From Candidatus Omnitrophota bacterium (lineage in GTDB: Bacteria; Omnitrophota; Koll11; Tantalellales; Tantalellaceae): DNA of 64,000 nucleotides. The notes under the pieces are model-generated. The model was not told where the DNA came from. It saw nothing but the letters and a program-made list of their open reading frames with translations, and ran no database searches. The position numbers and the translations under genes were made by a program. Shown here piece after piece: positions 1 to 12,000 of the stretch. Where the stretch lies: NCBI GenBank assembly GCA_015231715.1, contig JADGBB010000001.1:3598-67597 (forward strand). The letters are read 5' to 3'. Each line of letters begins with the position of its first letter. Within the stretch, counting starts at the first letter, position 1.

Positions 1-1
1 A

Positions 2-3000
2 ATTTCTGAGATTTCATATTTGATCTATTGTGATATGTATATGTCATCTGCTGAGATCTGGAAGTATGAAGGGGTTGATGTTACTGGTGAAGGCGGTAAA
101 CTTGTTTTCGTCGGAGAAACTTTTGAACTTGGTTGCGGAGCTTGTAAAAAGAATGAATGGTTTGAGTTTGAAGCAGACATGATGAGTATATTGCGTTCAG
201 CCGGTGTTGATACAGCTGAAAAAACAACATTACTTGAAGGTATTTCCCTTGAGGGAAATACCGGGATAACATCAGTTATTTTAAGTGACAATGAGTTTAT
301 GGAAAATTCAGTTTCCATGGATTTGACTAATACCGGAACTAATGATTGGGGCGGCCCGGCTAAAGTTATTAAAGATTTTGATGCTTTAAGTGTCATATCA
401 AATAATAGATCTTTATACTATCTTGAAAAAGATATTGATCTTAGTTTTTCAAGTGGTTCTTATGATTACCTGGCTTTTGACGCTTCAAGTAATAGCGCAT
501 TTAAGGTAGGTTTAAATTTTGAAGGCGTTACTGCAAACGGTGTTAATTCAGGACCTTTTACATTGTGGATAACATCTGATGATGCATATCTTATTGACGG
601 CGGCAGTATAGGTGTAAAAGAGGCAGATGGCAATAAAGAAGTGTACTACTATCTAGGTAATGACCAAAGATCTAATATTAGAGGCAATAATGACTATATA
701 ACCGGCGGCAAATGGATAACATATACTTTTGATATTAAGCAGATCCTGCTTGCAATGATGCCTCGTAGTACTATAGACCTAAGTATTAGTAGCCTTGCAA
801 TAGATCATTTTACTGTAATGGCAGAAGATATTCAGATAGCTAATTTGAGGCTGGCTGAAGATATTATAGTTGAACTTGACGAGGAGACAGGGGAAGATGC
901 ACCTCTTCTATCCGCATTAGGTCAACCGGTAATTGATAGATCCAAGGGTACTATACTTGCAATATCTGATGATACTACTGAACTCATGGACATATCTTCA
1001 TGGGTATATTCGAAACCGGAAAACCCATATTCTATAAGTTATGCCGGCATCAATTCTAAGGATGATAATATTAACCCTAACGGCGGTATTTCATTTGAAA
1101 AATCACTTGATATTACAACTTTGACTACACGTACAGGTATGAGCTATAACGGTCTTGATCAAGTTATTAAATATAATGATGTTTCTACATCTACGGGCAG
1201 CGGAAAAATACTTACTACCAGAATAATGGAAAACACTTTTTATGATAATTCAGGAAGAATGCTGGGTTATGAAGAAAATGTTAAGCAGAACCCGTCAATA
1301 AATATTGATCCTGCGGTAATTGAAATGCTCAATGATCTATTATTTAGCAATGGTGTTATAAATAGTACCGATCCCGGGTATGAAGATATTTATGATTACA
1401 ATGATGACAGGAAGATAGATCAAGACGATCTAAAACATCTCCTCACTACAATTGGAACGATGATAGACGGCAGCACAAGGGAAGGGATAATTGTAGGGAA
1501 AAGTGATTTTCTAAATAGCTTTGATATATATGATGACGGGCTTATCGATGGGAAAGATCTTGAATATATACAACTTTACGAGAATTTCTTCTCAAATACA
1601 GTTCCAAATTCCGAGAATTTCCTATCTTTAACTGCATTAATAGATCTTGTAGGCGACTGGATCGAACAGAATGGATCTAACGTAAAGTTTGAATGGCATG
1701 CAATTAATCCTGATGAAAGTGTTTTTGATTCTTCAGTATTATTCAGTGAAAAAGAAAACGAGACTAACGGACTATATACTACCGACAGTGAAAATAGAAG
1801 GATTTATTCTTCGGTTTTAACTGATGAGCTAGACTCATGGTTAGAGAGCGGAGATAGTTCGAAATTAAAAGGAAACTTATACATAGATGATGTCCTGATC
1901 GAGACATTTAATTATGCAGAAGTATCTGTAAATGATATTCGGGATATAATCGAATATGTTTTTGACGCTGATGCTGATGATTATATTGATGGTTATGTGG
2001 AATTACTTTCCGCTGAAAGTGTTGAAACAGATACTGTCCAAGATAAACTCCCTGATACACTTTATGCTTATCTTTTTCAAAACTCACGAACAGGTGTATT
2101 TGCTGATTTTGACAGTGACCCTGAGACATTAAATATGTCGTCGAATACATTTACTAACAATAATGACTATCAAAACGGCGACATGATAATAATTAAATCT
2201 CAGAATTATCCAACAGAACTTGAGTATGGAAAAACTTATTATGTTATTAACAGTACTGAATCGACTTTTCAGATATCGACTATCAAGAACGGTGATGATG
2301 CTGTTGAATTTAAAAATACAGGGTCACTGGATGTTAAAATCGCTCGTCTGGAGAATTGGACAGGTCTTGCAAAGTTAGATGAGAACAATGACGGACTAAT
2401 AGAGTTTGTTACATATATTAGTACCGGAGGCGCACAATTTGCCGGTTTGTTGAGTAAGTTCGCTAGTAGTACTGAATATAGCTTTAATGTGAATTATGCC
2501 GGGAGTGACGCCAAAGAATGGATCTGGAGTGATTTTGATAGTAATAGTGATGGCAGTATCGACAGTGATGAACTTTTAAAAATGATAAATCCAAGATCAG
2601 TCAGCTCGAACTATGAAACAAATGGTGAAGACTATATTGATAGACTCGATGTTAAAAAGATCAGAGATAAAGCATCTGAGTTAGCTTTAGCAGGAGCTGA
2701 TATTACCGTAACTGATACTCTAATAAAGATAGCTGATGAATTGTCGACTGCTTTATTATCTTCTCAAGAGCAAGGGATAATGTTCTGGCAGACGGACGAT
2801 TATATAGATTCATCACTTATAAAAGCAGACATCGATTCTAATGGAGTTGTTAATGCAGCTGATTTTGCGGTGAACACATCTCTTGTTCTTGCGACTATAA
2901 TTGATGGTAGTTTAAAGAGGGATGATGGAGTAACATCTTATCTTGAAAATATTTTATTACCAGGTGATGCCAATTGGAATTATAAATATGATATAAATTC

Positions 3001-6000
3001 TGACGGGATAATAAGTTTTGATGATATGAAACTATTGGGATTAGCGAAAGACGAATTTGTCGATTATGATCCTAGCGACACAAATGATGTTCTTGAGTTA
3101 AATAATTTCATATCTGAGATAAATGATCCTGAAGGTGAAAACAATTACCTTGACGCTTTCCGTTCTCTTTTGGTTGGCTTAGCTTTTCTTGAAGTAGATA
3201 ATCCTAATGCTGACGGATCCGTAGATAAAAAGATTGTAGTTTCCGGCACTGATGTCATAGATATATCCGGTGATGGACGTATAAGTGCTCTGGATGTTGA
3301 CATATACTATCTAGATTCTCTTGTTAATACTAAACGCGGTGAAATGCAGTACGATACTACCGGCAGGCTTCTTGGGTACAGCGATACGGTTACGACCAAG
3401 GCAAGTGATGTTCTTGTAACAACAACTGATGTTACAAATATTTATTATGACAGAAATGGTCAGATGGAAGGGTATGATCAGAGATCAGGCGAATCAACAA
3501 TATTTGCGATAAAAACTAATGAAGGAGAAAATAGAGGTGTGAAACTTGTTTTTAACAATTATTCCGATGGCAATGAAGAGAATGAAGAGGCGGACTATTC
3601 GGATATTCAGCTAGACAGAGGATATTTAACATTTGATCATAATTCTACTACCGGATTTATTTTTACAGTATGCGTAGAAAGTGATAACAAGAAGGTATAT
3701 CAAATTAATATTGTGGTAGACGGGGATGTGTCTGACAATATGGATACGACAGCAGCAATCAATGCTATTGATGTTAATACTACTACAAACCTTGACACTG
3801 TTGACGGTACCGTTAATGGCATAATAACTTATCATATAGCAAATGAAGACTTAGGTAACTGGCAGACAACAGGGATCAATCTTTATAAACTGTTCGATAA
3901 ACTTGAGTTGAGTGACGGGAATATGGAGGATGGAGATTTCGGAGCGTTTGACCATATTCGTACATTTAGATTTGAAGGGCTTGACAATGGTGGATCGAAA
4001 AAATCATGTGATCTGTTGCTTAAAAATATTGCCGCCGGCAAAGACAATGTTTTGACATCAGTTAAAAACGTCGAACTACAACAATCAATACTTGAACTTT
4101 ATGATACTTCAAGCATAATTCCGATTATTACTGATGATCAGTCTGTATATGTCGCACCTCTCAAAGGTTCATCAATAATTTCAGTCGTCGGACGTAGAGA
4201 TTTTGTTTATGATAGTTTACAGCAAAATGTTTCTTATCGTGATGTTGTGTGGTCATCGGATGACCCGGACGTTACTTCTGAACGAACGGTTAAAGGTATA
4301 GTGTATAACGAAAGTTCTCAGATAATGTCAATGAATGAATCGGCAGAGACATATCAAAATACCCTTACAGTAAGCTCGCCCGGGTCAACAGGGTATGGGA
4401 TAATGAGCCTAACCGACTATATCCCTAACAAGGATGCAAATCTCTATAAAAGCTTTATGTCTTTCGATATGAAAGGTAAATATATTAGGGATCTTGTTGA
4501 TGAAGAATTCAGCGTAGAAATACTAGACAATGGAGAAGACAAACCGGAGAAAAGCGGAGAAGACTACATTATTTATCTAAGGGTAAAAATTATAAATAAA
4601 GGTACTGACTTCCTTGATAAAGGCGAAGATGCAATAATTGCAATACATACAAGTATGCCGACTAACCCAGAGACAGCTGCTGTAGACGGACTTACGGCTG
4701 TCGGTGGCATGCAAGATCCTATCGGTTTAAATGAGGCGGCCGGAGCGGAGTATCAATTTAATTTCTATTTACTCAATCATTTTGAAATATATATTGATGA
4801 TAAAGGTGTTGTTCAGGCCAGGAAGAAAGCTAATGATCCATTGGCTGACCTTTTTGATATAGATGATTTTGGCGGCGAGGTTACGCTTAAAGAAAATTAT
4901 TCATATGCATATAAAGATAATTCAGGAAATGACCAAATAATATCATCCGATGGGACATTAACCGCATCAAGATTGGCATATGCTGTTATGGAAGGCACTT
5001 TGTCTATTGATCAATGGCTAAGGTTAGAAGATATTAATGTCGGACAAATAGTGGAAACTATGGTGGACGAACTTGGACCTAAGGAATCAAACAATTGGGC
5101 AAATGCCGGGTTTACTAATGAAAAATACCGTATTCCAGGAAGAACGCTTGATCATGTTAAATGGTTCTTTATGCGTGGGGGTACCTATACGATAAACAAT
5201 CTTAGGATGGCTGAAGATGAGTACAAAACATCTACGGTAAAAGTTCCATTATCTAATCAATCATGGCAGGTTTATGATGGCTACAGTCTGGTTGAAAATG
5301 CAAATAGCGATAATGGATACAATTTTAATATTGATAAAGGGCAAGTGTTGATGATACATAATGATTCAGCCGGCCAAGCGGGATTAACCTATACCAAGGG
5401 GCAATCGATTAACAATGCCTATAATCTTATGACGTTTGGGTTTAAATACGATACACAAAATGAAAAGCCATATGATTATTTTGTTATAACTGTATCGGTT
5501 AAAGATACTTTTGATAAAAGTTATTCCCTGAGTTACTTCTTGGATCAGGGTACATATTCAAGAGTTAAATATGAGAAAGGCGGCGGATATGCTCATATAT
5601 CTTTGGACGGCAAAGAGAATCTAGCATCTCTTATGAGTGATGAGAATAAAGATCAGGACGGGTTCATAACTATAGCTAGAGATATAGATAGAGATCTTTT
5701 TGATCTCTTTGGTGTCAATAGAGGAAAAGGAGGATTAAGTTTTTCTATCGGGACAAGAGCAGGTAAATATCTTATAAGAGATTTTAGATTTTCAAACATT
5801 AATATGAAGTCCGGTGATCCTTATATCGCAAATTATAATAATTCTGTTGATATGAAGAAAATAAGTGAAACAAGCCGCAGAGAAACTATATCAATGAATA
5901 AAAATAATTGGAAACTTGGGATCGGTGACGTTTCTATCGGTAGTGAAAAGAGGATCAAATCAGCCCAAAAATGGGGTATGGAATATAATGATGTAAATCA

Positions 6001-9000
6001 GCTTATATCATTCAATGAGAAATCTGCAAATTCAGGGCAGAAAACTGTTTACCAAATCAGTAATAGTTCTGACAAGACTATATCTGGTCTTTTTATTCCT
6101 GAAAATGTTGATCATCCAGAATACATCACTGCAGGAACATCTGAATTTACTTTATTTGTCGGGAAGACACATGAAGATTCTCAGGATAATGGCCAAGTAT
6201 CAATATCAGTCGGAAATGCCGGTGGGGCGTCATATGGAACATCTTATAATCTTATTATCAGGCGAGATCCGGATGAAGAGAACGGTTGGATATGGCAGCT
6301 TGAAAAGCATTATCAAGGGAATAAAGTTATTGGTGAAAGCGGTACAATGATACTTTCTAAACAAGTGACTGAAGAAGAAGGTTTTGACGCGCTTTCGACG
6401 GGAGACATATTCAACTTTAAAGTTAATACATGCTCAGGATATGTTAGTTTCGTTGAAACTTATTCCAACACAGTTATAGAAATGAAAGATCCGGATATGC
6501 ATTGGGACGCATATTCTTCTTATCTAAAATTAGATTTCCGCAGTACAGATGCCTTTTTAGGTAATATGAGTTTTACTGATTGGAAGAACGGAAATAAATA
6601 TGAATATTCTATGCCTCCTGAAACAGCAGTGGGGATCAATTCCATAAACACCTCTTCAAGTATCTCGACAACTGACGCTATGAGTTATAATAGTGACGGC
6701 AAATTAACCTCACAAAGAATGAGAGGCGTAGGACCGGCATCAATTTATAAATTCCATTATCTTGAAAGTAATAAAGCCGATTTTATCGAAGTTACAACTT
6801 TTAACTCACTTGAAATAAAGAACGGTGATGGTGTTACTATTTATGCCGATACATGGGGTCAGGATTCATCGTCCGGTGCCCCGGCACTTAAACGTGACCC
6901 GGGTAAAGATTCTGTTAATTTGATGCGCAAGATCAATAATTGGGATTCTATCGATTATTCAAGAGGTTATAACACAGTCAGTTATAGACGCGATGAGGAT
7001 AATAGTGTTATTGGAATAGACTATATTATTGATCATAAAGGTTTTATATATGAATTTGATGAACAAGTAAGACCGGAATTCATGTATAGTAATATCGTAG
7101 GTGCGGGAGACGGAGATTTTGATAAGTATGAGAAACTGGCAAAAATAACATATAATCATGAACCGGATCTTGTTGTGCGCATATACAAAACTTATGGTAA
7201 TGATGAGCTTAAATTAAAATACACAGCTTATTATGACGAGCAAGGGACAATGATAGGTTTAGCGGGAGCAGACGCTTCTGGTGAAGAAAATGAATATTTT
7301 GATTATTTTGCGGATGTTGTCTACGACGATATAACAGGTGAAGTAATAACAGCGACTGTAGGCGAATGGGGCGAGAATGCTGACGGTAATATAAAATTCA
7401 CAGAATCAACTTTGGCTTTCTACAATGGAGCTATGGTTTACTATACCGGTGAAACATGGACATTAGGATCTTCGATGAGTGATACTTCCACTGCCGCTAG
7501 TGTGGATCAGCTAAAAAATATGTTCCAAAGCATTTCAAGAAGCATCAAAGATGGTACAGATGATGAAGTTGCGACTACACTTCAGAATTATAAGAACAAT
7601 ACCGATACTGATATCATGCTTGAAAGAAATACAGGCAGTTTTATTATTGCAGGGAATATGCTCTTAGGATCTGTAACATCTAATTCTACTTATCAAACAA
7701 ATGATAGCGGAGTAACAAGTATAAGAAGTTCATCATCGTCTATTGATACTATGAGTTCTAATGTTTCATCATCTAGTAGAGGTGATAATAACGCTAAAGA
7801 CGAGCGTATCGGTTCAGCTATGCGTCAGACTGAAGATCTATCGTCAATTGATGCCGTTCAATCTATTGAAAAAGGTCATATGGGCGAAACTTTCCATATC
7901 AGTAATTCTATTAAATTGTCGCCGGGATCTCAACAGGATCAAGGAAATGAAAATGTCTCAGGTGAGCGCAATGTTACAATAGATTATGGAACGTCCACAC
8001 CGACTACCGAAAATGTTGACGGGGGAACAAGAACAACATCATATTCAGGAACTATGTCTTATTCTCTTGGTGCGGATTTTGCGGGGAATTTAAGCATTAA
8101 AGCTGTTAATGGTATTTTGACAAAATCGATAACTGAAAATGGACAAAGCTCATCGGCATCCGCGAGTGATAGTAGTTCAGCCGTCGGCTCGAATTATGCT
8201 TTGAATTCAGAATCAACAGTAGTCTGGAGTACAACAGGCGACAATATAAGCTTCACTAGATTGACATCGTATAATTATGACGCGAGTAATGACGGCACAT
8301 CGACTGTTGTCAGAAATAATTTTGTCGATTCAGGCAGTATGATAAGATCCGGGGATAATATAGGTACCGGTATATCTGATAATGGCAGATTATCAATTAA
8401 TGAAGAAGTAACAACTAATAATAATGGGATGTTGAGTGTTGTTACTGAACGCCAAATTGAAAACTGGAATTTGAATGACCTCGGCCAAAGAGATTCTAAC
8501 GCGTTTGCTGTTACTGAATCATTTATTAGAAGCGGCAATAACGAAGTGGGCTCTGGAACTTCTGTAAACATACAAAATGGCAGTGTCAGAAATGATTCTT
8601 TACGTAATTACGATATAAATAGACCTGCTTCGAGCGTTGTAAGAGTTATGGAAAGAACCATTGACAATATCACAAATATTGTTGCCAAAGTAGCGATAGT
8701 TGTTCTGAATACCGCGGATGTAATTAAAAGCGCTATTAATAATTCATCAGATGCTCAGCATGAAACTATGAATAATCAAGATCAATCCCAAGACTCAGAC
8801 CAGTCACGTGAGAGACCGGGTATTGATGATATAACAACTAATGATCTTGTAAATCAAGAAAGCTCTGTTACTGCTAATGATCTAAGGGATATATCATCCT
8901 CAATCAGTGATTTTTCATCTACAACATCAGATAGTGTGACTAACGCGACTTTTGGTGAATCATCATTGACACCTACGGTAAAACCGGAAGCAGTGTTAGT

Positions 9001-12000
9001 AAATAGCATGGATTCAACTTCATGGAGGGCTGCTGATTCTTTAACAGAGATAGCAACATTAGCTATAGATCTTGTTACAATGGGCATGGTATTGGCATCT
9101 ACGGGTAATTATGATGTCTTCGGTACTTCTGATAAGAATGCTATATTGGCTGCTTTAAATAATCAGAATTTCTCGGATATGGGCGATAAAATACAGGCGG
9201 CAGGGGCATTGAACTCTTTATCTAATGATCAGCTCGGAAAATTAATTAGTGCTATGGCTGAACAGCTGGGTGCTGGGGCGTCAATCGGGGATATAAGCCT
9301 TTCAATGAAAAACGGAAGTTTAATTATATCTGTTATGGTAGATGCTAAATCAGTAACAGGAAGTGCTAAACAGCTTATGAGTGTGTATATTGTAGCGATG
9401 CAGGACAATAACCTTAAACTTGAGGCAGCGTTTAACGCTTTGACCGGTGAGACAGTATTCAATGTCAGCATGAATGGGGCACAAGCTAATGCCTTGATAT
9501 CAGCACTTAACGCTGAAGGTCTCATTAGCGATGAAGCTTTAAGTAAGATAAATGCAGGTGCTGGAATGTTTAATGTTTCAGGCGACAAACTTGATTTTAA
9601 TACTGTATTTTTAGGTAATGTCGCAGTAAGCTTGAACGACAAGGGACAAGGGACTATAAGCGGCGCTGCTAAATTTGAGGCACTTAACGATACGGCAAAA
9701 ACTATGGCCGCGGCTTTCGGCCTCATATATTCTGAAGGCGGGCAGGATCTGGTTAATTTGATCATAGATGTCGGCAGCGGTCAGGCATTTTTAAGCCTTG
9801 CCGGTCAGTCTTTTGGAGCAGGTGCGTTTGCTGCTCAGTTAAGCAAAATGCAAGGAGTCTCGGTATCCGCTGAGTTTACTAACGCGCTTGGAAATGTTCT
9901 TGGCTCAGGGACAGTCGTAGGCGGTGTAGTCGGAGCTGATCAAGACGGTAACTTTAAAGGTCAAGTAAATGTACAAATTAATGCAGGAAGTGCCGGTGCC
10001 GGCGGTGTAGTTAGGATAGGCGGCAATGATTCAACATCTTTCGGTGCTTTGGCTAATATCTTTGGCGGTAATGCGGCAATGACCGTTATGGTAGCAGATG
10101 ACGGCAGTATGCAGTTAGATACATTATCCGTATCAAGTTCAGACCTAACAGGCGATGATAAAGATCTATTTGGTGTTATGGATGAAGAGGATATGCCGGA
10201 CGTAATGAAAAGAATACTTAAACCGGTAGTAGCAAAACTTAAAGCACTTAATGACGATCTTAAAGAAAATGGGCTTGAACCAATTGATGCAAAAGTTGAT
10301 CTGAAATTTGGTGTAGATGTTAAAACAGGAGAGTTAGTAGCTCAATGTACTTTAGATTTTGGTTTGATTGATAAAGCTCAGCTCGATCTTATATCCAAAA
10401 CTTTCTATCTTACACAGGAACAAACTGATGTATACGCCTTCCTTGGAAACTTTAAAATTTTAACTATGGATGGAGAGAAATTCACTGTAATTCCTGATAG
10501 GAATTATGATGATGATCCTGCTGTTATCATTGATACAATCAAATCTTTCTTTATTAATGCGCTTATTTCTGACGGAGGACAATCGTATACAAATACTGAT
10601 ATTCTTGGGGGTGTACATCCTTCATATTTAAGTGAGCTTTGGCAAAATGGATTTATAGAACGGGAAACTGACGGTAAATATCGACTAAATATTTCACTGT
10701 CTGATTCAGAAAAACTTGTTTCGGCAATACGATCTAGTCAAACAGGGGAATTGCTACCGGATATGGTACTTGTAGTATCTTTGGCCGGGAATAATTATGA
10801 AATAACAAGAATCGGAAATAATGTTGGTATCGTAAATATGCAGTCTAATGAGAAATTAACGCTAACACCTGAATCAGTTAAAGTCTACGACATAATATCC
10901 TATATTGCCAATGATGTTGAAGGTCTACAAAGTTTTAATGTTGAAAACAACATTTCTTACAATATATGTTATGCAGTAACCGAGCAAGGTGAACTCAAAT
11001 TGTCTGATCGATCAGAAATAATTTTAGCAAATGATGGTACAATTGAATCTATGAGTACGCGAGACACTATCGATCCGGCTGATAAAGTTGCTTTAAGAGG
11101 TCAGACTCTTATGAATGCATCGCCAAATGAATCAGAATTCAAAACGGACATAGCAGCTATGTATTTAAGAGGTCTTATCTATGAAGATCAACTGCCTCAA
11201 ATTATATTGCAAAAGAATGGAGAAACATTTGATATTAAAGTGTTAAGATTTTCGGTTAGTAAGTATGTTCTTGCAGGTTTAACTCTTCAAGATAATAATA
11301 TTGAACAAAAAACATCAATATCAAAAATGCTGGTTCCTGAAAAAACTCTTTATACTCAAACTCTTATTGATGACATTTTATCAAGTAATGATACAGCTTT
11401 GATAGCTAACGCAATTAAACGCCTCAGCATTGATGAGAAAAAATATCTTAAAACTGTTGTAGCCGAAAGATATGAAGAACCGATAAAGGATATGATAGCA
11501 GCAGGTTTAGGGGATGTTACGTTAAGTAAAACAGCGGGAGAAAAACAAACACTAAAGAAAAAAGATAAAATGCCTTTAATTTCGGAAGAAAAAATAAAAG
11601 AAAATATCTATGAGATAGAGAGCCGCATATCTTCTATGGTTGATACAAGTATCGGTACGCCCTTTAGGCCTCTATGTTCTACTGTTGTACCGGAACTACA
11701 GGTTCTAGCATCTTATGATAATCCGGCCAGAATGCTTGAAACAACGGATATTTTGCGTAAAGCTTATTGCACAGGCGCTTTCCTTGATATGATGAAAACA
11801 GGAGAACTTGCGATACCGACAGGTTTAATTATTTTCGTAAGTGATTCAGTTATCGATAAAGATCCAAAAGGGTTCCAGTTTTTCAGCAATACTTTTAAAG
11901 CCATTAATGACGCTTCGACAGAAAGAGGCCAGAAAAAACAAATTATGGTTTGTCCGGTTAGCAGAGAGAATCTCAATGAAATAGAAAGCAATATAAATGC

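Noticed and set aside
9229..9765. 178-codon minus-strand frame inside the first giant gene
   Set aside because: Shadow of the plus-strand Gly/Ala-rich coding sequence; no ribosome site and low-complexity composition.
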